DNA of 14,183 bases from Clostridiales bacterium UBA4644 (GCA_002405755.1 DHMK01000034.1:7256-21438); one strand, 5' to 3'. Shown: positions 5,538 through 13,442, numbered from the stretch's first letter. Numbers and translations are program-made. The notes: a model not told the origin generated them from the sequence alone.

Positions 5538-5861
5538 ATGCCGAAAAAGGCCCTGGAAACGCTGACGGAGACCATGTTTTATGTTTTGATGGCCTTTCAG
5601 CAGGGCCCGCTCTGCGGCACGGACGCGGCAGAGCTGATCCTGCGCCGCAGCGGCGGCAGGCTCCGGCTGGGGCCCGCCACCCTTTATACCATTCTGGCAC
5701 GGTTTTTGCAGCAGAATTATATCACGGAGCTTCAGGTGGAGGGCCGCAAGCGCACCTATGCCGTCACCCCGCTGGGGATCCGTGCCTATCAGGAGGAGCT
5801 GGCGCGGCTGCGCCGCTGCCTTGCCGACGCGGAGAAAGGAGACAGCCATGAGGACTGCTGA
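5538..5861 (+). CDS. PadR family transcriptional regulator
   Basis: This is a 107-residue protein, the usual size for the short PadR-s2 type. The N-terminal winged helix-turn-helix is clear: ETMFYVLMAFQQGPLCG (residues 11-27), helix AELILRRSGG, then the recognition region LGPATLYTILARFLQQNYI (44-62). The wing is ELQVEGRKRTYAVTPLG (64-80), and a short C-terminal dimerisation helix follows. The ATG at 5538 has GGAGGTG four bases upstream. The gene overlaps the DUF2812 gene by 14 bases, so the pair is translationally linked. PadR genes of this subtype in clostridia commonly control a downstream membrane gene and themselves. A palindrome in the leader is the likely operator. The inducing signal is unknown. 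Confidence 0.94.
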   Translation: MPKKALETLTETMFYVLMAFQQGPLCGTDAAELILRRSGGRLRLGPATLYTILARFLQQNYITELQVEGRKRTYAVTPLGIRAYQEELARLRRCLADAEKGDSHEDC

Positions 5862-7092
5862 CGCCGGCGCCCGGGAGCCGCATTTTGTTTACCGGCCCAT
5901 CCCGGCGCCCTATTATGACATCGCCGGGACGGAACGCTGGCTGGAGGCCATGGCCGCCCGGGGCCTGCACCTGTCGGAGGACGGCTTTTTTCTGGGCTTC
6001 GGTATTTTTGCCCAGGGCCTGCCCCGGCAGTGCCGCTACCGTCTGACCGTCAGCGGCCGGAAGCGCTCCTTCCTCGCGGAGGACCGCCCGGAGGACCAGG
6101 AGCAGGCCGAGCTGGCAAAGGCCTTCGGCTGGGACTATGTCTGCTCCCGTCAGGGCTTTTCCGTCTACCGCACGGAGGATCCCAACGCTCCGGAGCTGAA
6201 CACCGACCCCGCCATTCAGGCCATGACGCTGAAGCGGGTGGAAAAGGATCTGCGGGGCAGCGCTATCTCCGCAGCGCTGTATTTCCTGCTGTTCGGGCTG
6301 GGCCGGCGCTTTACCCCGCTGCACGCGGCGGCGGCCGTCGGCAGCTGGTTTTTCCTGTGGCTGCTGATCCTTGCGGCGGGGATGCTGCTGGTTTTGCCGC
6401 TGCTCCGGCTGCGGTTTTTGATCCGGGAACGGAAGGCCCTGCTGCAGACCGGCGCGCTGCCCTGCAGCGACGGCTGGCAGCGCCGGGGACGCCGCTATCT
6501 GCTCCGCAAGGGCATATGGTCGGCCCTTTGGCTGGGCTTTCTTCTGTGCTTCCTGATCCGCTGGGGGACGGGCACGCTGACCCCGGAAGCCGATCTGCCC
6601 CTGTCCGCCCGACAGGAGCCCTTCCCCTTTGCCACGCTGGCAGAGCTTTTCCCGGAGGGGAGCTTTACCCGGGACGAGACCGATGCCGCCGCCTTTTCCT
6701 CCAATGAATACCGGGAGAGCCGCGACTGGCTTGCCCCGAAGATCATCCAGTTCAAGGAGCGGGGCACGGTGACCCTGCCGGACGGCGCCAGCTTCAGCGT
6801 CACGCTCTATGTGGATTATTACAAAACGCCCCGGCCCTGGGTGGCCCGTCTGCTGGCAAAGGAACGCATCCGGCATGACCGCTGGCGCGGCAGCCGGAGC
6901 CACTGGAGCGAGATCCCTCTGGAGCCGGTGGACGCCGATCTGGCGGAGGCCTATACCGACTTCTTCCCCACGCTGGTCCTGCAAAAGGGCTGTCAGCTGG
7001 TGGAGGTCACCTGGTTCGCCGACACCGACGCGGCAGACGCCGCCCTCACGCCCCAGCGGGCGGCAGAGCTGCTGGCAGAAAGCCTGCGCTGA
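5848..7092 (+). CDS. DUF2812 domain membrane protein
   Basis: This is a 414-residue protein. The start at ATG 5848 has AAAGGAG at 5835-5841; the frame is open further upstream, but that part lies within padR. Residues 14-110 (VYRPIPAPYYDIAGTERWLEAMAARG onward, with a Y/F-rich core and GFSVYR) fit the DUF2812 domain, typically encoded next to PadR regulators in clostridia. Hydrophobic segments at about 138-152, 161-188 and 223-239 suggest three membrane helices. This would put the N-terminal domain inside and an unusually long C-terminal region of about 170 residues outside. The C-terminal region has LPDGASFSVTLYVDYY and a charged, Trp-rich tract, and I do not recognise it. The function is unknown; a membrane-stress or envelope role under PadR control is a guess. 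A two-way terminator follows. Confidence 0.8.
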   Translation: MRTADAGAREPHFVYRPIPAPYYDIAGTERWLEAMAARGLHLSEDGFFLGFGIFAQGLPRQCRYRLTVSGRKRSFLAEDRPEDQEQAELAKAFGWDYVCSRQGFSVYRTEDPNAPELNTDPAIQAMTLKRVEKDLRGSAISAALYFLLFGLGRRFTPLHAAAAVGSWFFLWLLILAAGMLLVLPLLRLRFLIRERKALLQTGALPCSDGWQRRGRRYLLRKGIWSALWLGFLLCFLIRWGTGTLTPEADLPLSARQEPFPFATLAELFPEGSFTRDETDAAAFSSNEYRESRDWLAPKIIQFKERGTVTLPDGASFSVTLYVDYYKTPRPWVARLLAKERIRHDRWRGSRSHWSEIPLEPVDADLAEAYTDFFPTLVLQKGCQLVEVTWFADTDAADAALTPQRAAELLAESLR

Positions 7093-7117
7093 AGAAAAGG
7101 CCGTTTTCCCGCAGAAA

Positions 7118-7151
7118 AGCGGCGGAGGATGCCCTCCGCCGCTTGCTTTTT
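7118..7151 (+). terminator. Bidirectional intrinsic terminator between DUF2812 gene and mreB
   Basis: A perfect 11-bp stem, AGCGGCGGAGG (7118-7128) with CCTCCGCCGCT (7133-7143), has an ATGC loop. On the plus strand TGCTTTTT follows; on the minus strand TTTTC follows. It lies 25 bases after the plus-strand stop and 17 bases after the convergent mreB stop, so it can serve both. Confidence 0.9.
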
Positions 7152-7159
7152 GATCTGCT

Positions 7160-8188
7160 TCAGTTCATCTGGTTCCGACGGCTGAGATTCATGGTGCCGT
7201 CCTGCATGGAATCGATGTTTTCCAGCGCCTTGCCGGTGCCATAGGCCACGCAGGAGATGGCATCGTCCGCCACGCGGGTATGGATGCCGGTCTTGCTCTC
7301 AATAAGCTTGTCAAAGCCATAGACCAGGCTGCCGCCGCCGGTCATCAGAATGCCGTTGGTGGCAATATCGCCCACCAGCTCCGGCGCGGTGCGCTCCAGA
7401 ACGGAATGGACGGCCTCCACGATGCGGCCGGAAACATCCTCAAAGGCCTCCATCATCTCGCTGGAGGTGACGGTAAAGGTCCGGGGCAGGCCCGTCATCA
7501 GGCAGCGGCCCTTGACCTCCATGACCTTCTCCTCGGGATAGGGATAGACGCAGCCGATGGTCATCTTCATTTCCTCGGCGGTGCGCTCGCCAATGAGCAC
7601 ATTGTGCTTCCGGCGGACATATTTCACCACAGCCTCGTCAAACTTGTCGCCGGCGATCTTGATGGAGGTGGATTCCACCACGCCGCCCAGAGAGATGACG
7701 GCGATATCCGCCGTGCCGCCGCCGATGTCCACAATCATGTTGCCGTTGGGCTGGGCGATGTCGACGCCTGCGCCGATGGCCGCAGCCACAGGCTCCTCGA
7801 TCAGATAGACCCGCCGTGCGCCGGCCTGCTCGCCGGCGTCGATAACGGCGCGCTCCTCCACCTCGGTGATGACGCTGGGGATGCAGATCACCACATTGGG
7901 CTTGAACAGGCGGAAGCCCAGCACCTTTTTGATAAAGTGCTTGATCATCTTCTCCGTCATCTCATAGTCGGAGATCACGCCCTCCCGCAGGGGGCGGACA
8001 GCGATGATGTTGCCAGGCGTGCGGCCCAGCATGCTCTGGGCCTCGGAGCCGATGGCCAGCGTCTTGCCGGTGGTCTTGTCGATGGCCACCACAGAGGGCT
8101 CGCACAAAGCGATGCCCTTGCCCTTGACGAATACCAGAATGGAAGCGGTACCCAGATCGATACCGATATCGTTGCCAGAAAACAGCAT
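7160..8188 (-). CDS. mreB: MreB/Mbl-type actin-like cell shape protein
   Basis: This 342-residue bacterial actin homologue polymerises on the inner membrane and positions the elongation peptidoglycan machinery. ATPase motifs are complete: phosphate-1 IGIDLGTA (residues 8-15), IEEPVAAAIGAG (130-141), phosphate-2 IVDIGGGTADIAV (152-164) and the adenosine motif MTGGGSLV (282-289). The N-terminal MLF before the core could act as the short hydrophobic membrane anchor. The start at 8188 follows GGGGTGA. The gene stands alone, with no mreC, mreD or penicillin-binding protein gene next to it, which is more like Mbl/MreBH paralogues than the mreBCD cluster copy; I cannot decide between them. It has its own sigma-A promoter and a shared terminator. 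The C-terminal tail is slightly longer than the core family end. Confidence 0.95.
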   Translation of the reverse strand: MLFSGNDIGIDLGTASILVFVKGKGIALCEPSVVAIDKTTGKTLAIGSEAQSMLGRTPGNIIAVRPLREGVISDYEMTEKMIKHFIKKVLGFRLFKPNVVICIPSVITEVEERAVIDAGEQAGARRVYLIEEPVAAAIGAGVDIAQPNGNMIVDIGGGTADIAVISLGGVVESTSIKIAGDKFDEAVVKYVRRKHNVLIGERTAEEMKMTIGCVYPYPEEKVMEVKGRCLMTGLPRTFTVTSSEMMEAFEDVSGRIVEAVHSVLERTAPELVGDIATNGILMTGGGSLVYGFDKLIESKTGIHTRVADDAISCVAYGTGKALENIDSMQDGTMNLSRRNQMN

Positions 8189-8234
8189 ATAGGATCACCC
8201 CAAAGTTTCTTTCATGAAATTTTCACTATTTTCT

Positions 8235-8263
8235 ATTATAGCCAATGCGATTTCCGATTTCAA
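8235..8263 (-). promoter_or_regulatory. Sigma-A promoter of mreB
   Basis: On the minus strand TTGAAA (8263-8258), a 17-base spacer and a perfect TATAAT (8240-8235) predict transcription start near 8228, 40 bases before the start codon. A 9-base direct repeat AATCGGAAA (8278-8270 and 8259-8251) brackets the -35 element at a 19-base period. Confidence 0.87.
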
Positions 8264-8300
8264 CCGGATTTTCCGATTCTTCCTTAATTTTTCCTGAAAT

Positions 8301-8966
8301 TCATCGGTCCGCGCCGTCTCTGGCCGCGGCGGCGCAAATGCCGTAAACGCGGGCTGCGCCGTTTTTCTTCAGCATCCGGGCGCATTCCGACAGCGTTGCG
8401 CCGGTGGTGAGCACATCGTCCGCCACCAGAACGGTCTTCCCCTCCAGCAGCGCCGGCGGACAGCAGAGCGCATAGGCGTCACGGATGTTTTCCCGCCGCT
8501 CCTTTGGGTTCAGGCCAAACATGGGCTTCGTTTCCCGCCCCTTGCGCAGGGTCTCCCGGCAGGGGCGCTCCAGCAGCCGGGCCAGCTCCTCCGCCAGCAG
8601 GCGGGACTGGTTGTAGCCCCGCTTCCGCTCCGTCCCGGGATTGGAGGGGACAAAGGTGATCAGGTCAAAATCCTCCCGCAGCTGCCGCTGGGCGATCTCC
8701 TTCATGATCCGCGCCAGCGGACGGGCATAGCTCTGCTTTTCCCGGTATTTCAGGCCGTGGATGGCCTGCCGGGCCGGGCCCTCATACCGCAGCGCCGCAG
8801 CCGCGCCGTCATAATGCTCCTCCGGACCGTGCCGTGCGGGGCCGCTCTGCAAAACGGCCCGCTCCATGCAGGCGGGACAGAGCTGCCGGTCGCCCTCCAA
8901 CACCATGCCGCACAGCATACACCGGGAGGGAAACAGCAGCCGCCGCAGCCCATGCTCAAGCTTCAT
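8301..8966 (-). CDS. comF: ComF family protein (phosphoribosyltransferase fold)
   Basis: This 221-residue protein has an N-terminal zinc-ribbon (CMLC at 16-19, CPAC at 30-33). A type I phosphoribosyltransferase domain follows, with ERKRGYNQS (113-121) and the PRPP-loop motif VLVADDVLTTGAT (179-191). ComF proteins take part in uptake or processing of DNA during natural transformation in Bacillus and relatives, and are widespread in bacteria that are not known to be competent. The start at 8966 has GAGGGAG eight bases upstream. It overlaps the end of recD2 by 11 bases, so the two are translationally coupled. The pairing with a helicase fits DNA metabolism. No comFA helicase gene is next to it; RecD2 takes that position. 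No terminator is obvious before the mreB promoter. Confidence 0.93.
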   Translation of the reverse strand: MKLEHGLRRLLFPSRCMLCGMVLEGDRQLCPACMERAVLQSGPARHGPEEHYDGAAAALRYEGPARQAIHGLKYREKQSYARPLARIMKEIAQRQLREDFDLITFVPSNPGTERKRGYNQSRLLAEELARLLERPCRETLRKGRETKPMFGLNPKERRENIRDAYALCCPPALLEGKTVLVADDVLTTGATLSECARMLKKNGAARVYGICAAAARDGADR

Positions 8967-11172
8967 GGCAAAGCTCCCTCACCCGCAGCCGCAGACCGCT
9001 GTAGCGGCGGTTGGCATTGGGCGAATCCACCATCTGCCGCACCAGCTCCTCCCGGCCCACCATCACCAGCAGCTTTTTCGCCCGGGTGACGGCGGTGTAG
9101 AGCAGATTGCGGTTGAGCAGCCGCTGGGGCGCGGAAAAGACGGGAATGATCGCCGCCGCATATTCGCTGCCCTGGGCCTTGTGGGCCGTGATGGCGAAGG
9201 CGTGCTCCAGCTCGGAAAGCTCGTCGAAGGGATAATCCGCCTCCCGGTCGTCGAAGCGGACGATCATCAGCCGGGCCTGCCGGTCGATGAGGACGATATT
9301 GCCCGTGTCGCCGTTATAAACGCCGGTACCGGTCTCCGCCGGGTCGATGCGCTTCCAGACCCGGTCGTAATTGTTGCGGACCTGCATGACCCGGTCGCCC
9401 GCCCGGAAGACAGTCTCGCCGAAGCGGGCCTCCCCCTTTCCCTCCGCCGGCGGATTGAGGGCGGCCTGCAGGAGCCGGTTCAGATTTTCCGTGCCGCAGA
9501 CACCCTGCCGGGAGGGGCAGATCACCTGGATCTCGCTCTGGGGAATGCCGAAATGCTCCGGGATCCGCCGAGACATCAGGGAGACCACGCTGTCCACCGT
9601 GCTTTCCGCGCTTTTCGTCGTGGAAAAGAAGAAATCGCCGTCGTTTTTCTTCAGAGGCGGCACCCGGCCCTCGTTGAAGGCATGGGCGTTCACCACGATA
9701 TCCGAGCCCTGGGCCTGGCGGAAGATCTCCGTCAGCCGCACCCGGGGCAGCTCCTCCACCCCCAGCAGATCGGCAAAAAAGCTGCCTGCGCCCACCGGCG
9801 GCAGCTGATCCGCATCGCCCACCAAGACCAGCCGAGCATGGAGCGGCAGCGCCGCCAGCAGCGAAGCCGCCAGGGAAAGCTCCAGCATGGAGCTTTCATC
9901 CACGATGACCACGTCCCCCTGCAGGGGATCGGAGGCGTTTTTCTTGAAGCGCAGCCGTCCGGTCTTATCGAAGGACGGCTCCAGCAACCGGTGGATGGTC
10001 TTGCTCTCCTGCCCGGTGAGCTGGCTCATGCGCTTGGCGGCTTTTCCGGTGGGCGCCGCCAGCAGCGCCTTCATGCCGTAGCTCCGGAACAGATCGATCA
10101 TGGTCAGCAGCGCGGTGGTCTTGCCGGTGCCCGGGCCGCCGGTGATCAGCGTGATCCCCGAGGAAAAGGGCAGGCAGATGGCCTCCCGCTGCTTCTGCGC
10201 ATAGGCAAGGCTGGTCTTTTCCTCCTGCCGGGCCAGGGCCTTTTCCAGATCGGGCGGGGGCAGCAGCGGCATTTTCTGCAGCCGGGCCACCTGCCGGGCC
10301 GCAAAGACCTCCTGCTCGTAAGCGGCGGAAAGGTAAACGATGCTCCGGCCCTTGCGGCTGTCGCGCACCAGCTTTTCCTTCTCCTCCAGCGCCGGAAGAT
10401 GGGGCCGGAGCCAGCTCTCGTCCCGCTCCAGCAGGCTGCAGGCCGTTTCCAAAAGCCGGTCCTCCGGCAGGAAGGTGTGGCCCGCCTGCAGATTGAAGCT
10501 GAGCACATATAAGATCCCCGCCTCCAGCCGCAGGTCGCTGTCTTCCCCGATGCCCAGCCGGGATGCCAGCGCGTCCGCCTCCTGAAAGGGCAGCAGATAA
10601 GGCTCCTCACACAGCAGATAGGGGTTCTCCCGCAGGACCTCCGCCGCCCGGTCGCCGTAGGCCGCCGTCAGTCCGGCGGCAAATCTGGAGGGCAGGCGGT
10701 ATTCCGCCAGAAATTCCAGCAGCACCCGCATGGCGTTCAGCCGCAGGAACTCTTCCTGGATCTCTTTGGCCCGGGCAAGAGAAATGCCCTTGACGCAGGC
10801 CAGCTTTTCCGGCTCCTCCGCCAGCACCCGGAAGCTCTCGCAGCCAAAGCGGCTGACGATGAGTCCGGCGGTCTTCGGCCCCACGCCACGGATCACCCGG
10901 GAGGCCAGATAGGCATAGATCCCCTCTTCCTCCTCCGGCATCTCCCGGTAATAGCTCTCCACCTGAAACTGCGGGCCGTGTTGGGGATGGATGCTGTAGG
11001 ACCCGGTGGCGGAGATATGCTCTCCCGCGCCCAAAAAGGGCAGATTGCCCAAAATGGTTGTTGCTCCGCCGTCGTCCAGCAGGACGCTGGCGATGGTGTA
11101 GCCGTTTTCTTCATTTTTATAAACGATGGATTCGATAACGCCTTCCAGCGTATCCTGCTCCCGCTGGGTCAT
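8956..11172 (-). CDS. recD2: RecD2-type ATP-dependent DNA helicase
   Basis: This 738-residue SF1B 5'-3' helicase has the length and layout of RecD2, the RecD homologue of bacteria that use it without RecBC. The N-terminal OB-like part (residues 8-75) is followed by helix-hairpin-helix segments GVGPKTAGLIVSRFG (96-110) and CVKGISLARAKEI (126-138). The motor has Walker A GGPGTGKT (345-352), APTGKAAKRM (373-382), Walker B VIVDES (422-427), motif III GDADQLPPVGAGS (452-464), a TEIFRQ motif, and the C-terminal ITAHKAQGSEY and YTAVTRAKKLLVMVG (692-706). The start at 11172 follows a G-rich ribosome binding site (AAAGGGGGG). It acts in DNA repair and replication-fork maintenance. It is 24 bases behind the methyltransferase gene and overlaps comF, as part of one operon. 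Confidence 0.97.
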   Translation of the reverse strand: MTQREQDTLEGVIESIVYKNEENGYTIASVLLDDGGATTILGNLPFLGAGEHISATGSYSIHPQHGPQFQVESYYREMPEEEEGIYAYLASRVIRGVGPKTAGLIVSRFGCESFRVLAEEPEKLACVKGISLARAKEIQEEFLRLNAMRVLLEFLAEYRLPSRFAAGLTAAYGDRAAEVLRENPYLLCEEPYLLPFQEADALASRLGIGEDSDLRLEAGILYVLSFNLQAGHTFLPEDRLLETACSLLERDESWLRPHLPALEEKEKLVRDSRKGRSIVYLSAAYEQEVFAARQVARLQKMPLLPPPDLEKALARQEEKTSLAYAQKQREAICLPFSSGITLITGGPGTGKTTALLTMIDLFRSYGMKALLAAPTGKAAKRMSQLTGQESKTIHRLLEPSFDKTGRLRFKKNASDPLQGDVVIVDESSMLELSLAASLLAALPLHARLVLVGDADQLPPVGAGSFFADLLGVEELPRVRLTEIFRQAQGSDIVVNAHAFNEGRVPPLKKNDGDFFFSTTKSAESTVDSVVSLMSRRIPEHFGIPQSEIQVICPSRQGVCGTENLNRLLQAALNPPAEGKGEARFGETVFRAGDRVMQVRNNYDRVWKRIDPAETGTGVYNGDTGNIVLIDRQARLMIVRFDDREADYPFDELSELEHAFAITAHKAQGSEYAAAIIPVFSAPQRLLNRNLLYTAVTRAKKLLVMVGREELVRQMVDSPNANRRYSGLRLRVRELCHEA

Positions 11173-11196
11173 ACGAGCGCCCCCCTTTTCCTGAGA

Positions 11197-11838
11197 TCAG
11201 CCTTCCTCCGGCGTCAGGATCAAAATATCCGCGCAGAAGGAGATGGGGAAGGCGTCCAGATGATATTCCGGCAGCGCCTGCTCCAGCTCCTCCCGGACAA
11301 AATAAAACTCGTCCGCATCCCATTGCGCGCCGTAGGCCTCCCGGCATTGCTCCAGTCCCCGCCTGGTAGGAAAGCTCACATCGCCCACAAGAATGGCGCC
11401 CTCCGGCGCAAGACAGGGCCGCAGCGCCCGGAAAAAGGCATATTTTTCTTCGTCCTGCAGATGGTGCAGACTGTAGGCCGCAATGATGCAGTCAAACTGC
11501 TTTCCTGCAAGTTCCGGCGGAAGCTGGGGCAGCATGCTGCGATAAAAGACGCTGTCCGGCGCGTTTTTGACCGCCTGCTCCAGCATTTTTTCAGAAAAAT
11601 CCACGCCCGTCACAGGATGTCCCGCCCGCTCCAGCCGCCCGGCCAGCAGACCGGTGCCGCAGCCAAGCTCCAGAACGGAGACGCCCTCCCGGCTGTGGAC
11701 CAGCTGAAAAAGCTGCTCCATCAGCTGGCAATAGCCCGCAAAGGGGTATTCTCCCGCCTGATTGCAGGCCAGCACATCGGCGTCGTAGGTCGCCTGCCAG
11801 CGGTCAAAGGCCGCCGCATTCATGCTCTGTTCGTTCAT
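11197..11838 (-). CDS. Class I SAM-dependent methyltransferase (YrrT-like)
   Basis: This 213-residue protein has a complete Rossmann-type SAM fold: motif I VLELGCGTG (residues 55-63), the ribose-binding acid in TGVDFSEKM (77-85), motif IV FDCIIAAYSLHHLQDEEK (115-132), and ILVGDVSF (149-156). The N-terminal AAFDRWQATYDADV and YPFAGY and the C-terminal EWD-like AQWDADEFYFVREEL resemble the YrrT-type small-molecule methyltransferases of Firmicutes. The acceptor substrate cannot be told from the sequence. The start at 11838 overlaps the stop of the S66 peptidase gene by four bases (ATGA), so translation is probably coupled; its own ribosome binding site is weak. An in-frame ATG at 11823 is a less likely alternative. 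Confidence 0.87.
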   Translation of the reverse strand: MNEQSMNAAAFDRWQATYDADVLACNQAGEYPFAGYCQLMEQLFQLVHSREGVSVLELGCGTGLLAGRLERAGHPVTGVDFSEKMLEQAVKNAPDSVFYRSMLPQLPPELAGKQFDCIIAAYSLHHLQDEEKYAFFRALRPCLAPEGAILVGDVSFPTRRGLEQCREAYGAQWDADEFYFVREELEQALPEYHLDAFPISFCADILILTPEEG

Positions 11839-12815
11839 GCTCTCAGTTCCATTTCCAGCGTGCCCCGGCCGTCGACGGCGGCCACCCGGGCCATAGCGCC
11901 GTTGATCAGGGTAAAGGCCGGCTTCACATGGCCGATATCCGCGTTCCAGACGATGGCCGCGTCTCCCAGCGCCCGGCGGATGGCCGCCGGATAATCCCCC
12001 TGTGGAAACATCACTCTGCCGAAGAGAAAGGCCCGGGCGGTTTTGAACCAGCCCGCCTGCTTCATGCTCCAGAGACTGTAAAACACCTGATCCGCCGTCT
12101 GAGCGAAAATATCAAAATACCAGACGATGCCGTCTGCCGCATAGCGCCGGGCAAAGCCCGCGGCATCCTCGTAGGGCGTGCCCCGAAGATTTTCCAGACA
12201 GTCCAGACAACCGCCCAGCAGCCTGCCCTCCGCCCGGACCGGGCCGCAGGGCGTCTCCCAGCAGACCGGCCGCTGCAGCAGATAGCTCCCGTCCGACCGC
12301 CCCGTCAGCGGCGGCTGCCAGCGGGAAAAGCTCCGCTGGGGCGCGACCCGTCCCTCCAACAGGGAAAGGCTGTATTCCAGCGCCGGATGCAGCGGCTCCA
12401 TGCCGTAGCCGCCGGCGTTGGGGCCGTAGACGGTGGCGATATCCAGCAGCGTCGTAATGGGAAACAGCAGACCCGTGGGGTCGGAATAGCCCTGCACCCA
12501 CTTGGGGCTCCGCCGCAAGGCCTCCCAATGGACATAGGGCAGCAGCTCCACCAGAAAATCGCCGCCGGCAGCGCAGAGGATCCCGCCGACCCCTTCGTCC
12601 TCCGCCAGCCGGTTGAACTCCTCCGCCCGCTTTTGCGGCGGCGCAGAGGGCAAAAGGCCGGAGCGGACGCTTTCCGTCTCCTCCACCTGCCAGCCCCGGC
12701 GGCGCAGCGCTTCCAGCGAGTGCAGATATTCCGGCAGATGGCTCTCGTCAATGCCCGCCGAGGGGGCAGGAATGCCCACCCGGTCTCCCGGCTTCAAAAA
12801 TCTGGGATAGATCAT
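11835..12815 (-). CDS. S66 family LD-carboxypeptidase-like serine peptidase
   Basis: This 326-residue protein spans the full S66 family (LD-carboxypeptidase LdcA / microcin C immunity MccF). LdcA trims the terminal D-Ala from cytoplasmic L,D-tetrapeptides in murein recycling; MccF cleaves processed microcin C. The N-terminal part has KPGDRVGIPAPSAG (8-21). The nucleophile elbow is GYSDPTGL, with Ser111. GGCLDCLENLRGT (201-213) and the C-terminal GHVKPAFTLINGA with His296 match. The third triad residue is normally Glu in a (F/L)LE motif; here the aligned segment is WYFDI, giving Asp234. Whether the protein acts in cell-wall recycling or peptide detoxification is open. No signal peptide is seen, so it is cytoplasmic. 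It overlaps its neighbours by four bases on both sides. Confidence 0.9.
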   Translation of the reverse strand: MIYPRFLKPGDRVGIPAPSAGIDESHLPEYLHSLEALRRRGWQVEETESVRSGLLPSAPPQKRAEEFNRLAEDEGVGGILCAAGGDFLVELLPYVHWEALRRSPKWVQGYSDPTGLLFPITTLLDIATVYGPNAGGYGMEPLHPALEYSLSLLEGRVAPQRSFSRWQPPLTGRSDGSYLLQRPVCWETPCGPVRAEGRLLGGCLDCLENLRGTPYEDAAGFARRYAADGIVWYFDIFAQTADQVFYSLWSMKQAGWFKTARAFLFGRVMFPQGDYPAAIRRALGDAAIVWNADIGHVKPAFTLINGAMARVAAVDGRGTLEMELRA

Positions 12816-13369
12816 CGGTCTTCCTCCGTTGTGTCAGTCTCTGCGGCGGGGTGCGCCGCATAAAAGCGCTGCTTCCAGCGCTCCAGCGCCCGGGGCGAGA
12901 TCAGGCGGACATAGGCTGCGGGATATTGCGCCTCCAGCGCCAGAATGGCCGCCAGCCGCCGCTTTTTTCTTCCATCCCAGAGGATCCAGCGCACAAAATC
13001 CCCGTCCAGCTTTTCAGGACAGCCCTCCGCCATATCCGGCCTTGTCCGGCCGCGCCATTGCTTCCAGCGGCCAAGGGCCCGCCGCAGGCAGATCCTTCGG
13101 GGGAGATCCAGATAAAGGATCACATCCGCCTGGGAAAACCGTTCCTCCGGACAGATCCGCAGGTAATTTCCGTCGATGACCCAGCCCTCCGGGTGCGCCG
13201 CCAGAAAGGCCCGGGTCTTTTCCCGCTTTTCCTCCCGGGTCGTCTCCACCCAGCCGGGGCGGAACTGAATGCTGTCAAAGTGCAGCACCGGCAGGCCATA
13301 GTGCCGGCCCAGCTCCCGGGCCAGCGTGGATTTCCCGCTGCCGGAATGGCCCAAAATGGCGATCCTCAT
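12812..13369 (-). CDS. FlaR-like P-loop nucleoside/adenylate kinase-type protein
   Basis: This 185-residue P-loop NTPase of the kinase type starts with MRIAILGHSGSGKST, placing Walker A at residues 7-15. The pattern HFDSIQFRPGW (30-40), WVIDGNYLR (63-71), ADVILYLDLPRR (81-92) and RPDMAEGCPEK (110-120) is the signature of proteins annotated 'DNA topology modulation protein FlaR' or adenylate kinase-like. The fold is that of a small-molecule kinase; the substrate is not known, and the FlaR name rests on old indirect evidence. The start at 13369 follows GGAGGGG with a 7-base spacer. The stop overlaps the S66 gene by four bases. No promoter is visible in the 73 bases after cysS, which hold a terminator. 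Confidence 0.78.
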   Translation of the reverse strand: MRIAILGHSGSGKSTLARELGRHYGLPVLHFDSIQFRPGWVETTREEKREKTRAFLAAHPEGWVIDGNYLRICPEERFSQADVILYLDLPRRICLRRALGRWKQWRGRTRPDMAEGCPEKLDGDFVRWILWDGRKKRRLAAILALEAQYPAAYVRLISPRALERWKQRFYAAHPAAETDTTEEDR

Positions 13370-13395
13370 GCTTTAGCCCCTCCGCTTTCAAGGAT

Positions 13396-13428
13396 AAAAA
13401 GCGCGGCTGCCGGCGGAGCCGGCAGCCG
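13396..13428 (-). terminator. Intrinsic terminator after cysS
   Basis: On the minus strand CGGCTGCCGGC (13428-13418) pairs perfectly with GCCGGCAGCCG (13414-13404) around a TCC loop, followed by CGC and five T (13400-13396). The short T-run set three bases off the stem suggests incomplete termination, which would let some transcription reach the FlaR-like gene. Confidence 0.82.
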
Positions 13429-13442
13429 TCGTTTGGCTCAGG

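Noticed and set aside
5390..5575. N-terminal extension of the permease to 5575
   Set aside because: The extra codons would cover the permease's own TTGACA/TATACT promoter and the divergent padR leader. ATG 5389 has a good ribosome site.
7280..8287. Plus-strand open frame of 335 codons opposite mreB
   Set aside because: His/Asp/Gly-rich mirror of the conserved actin-like gene; it also reads through the mreB promoter.
8866..10512. Plus-strand open frame of 548 codons opposite recD2 and comF
   Set aside because: It is antisense to conserved helicase motifs; long antisense frames are common at this GC content. No promoter or ribosome site supports it.
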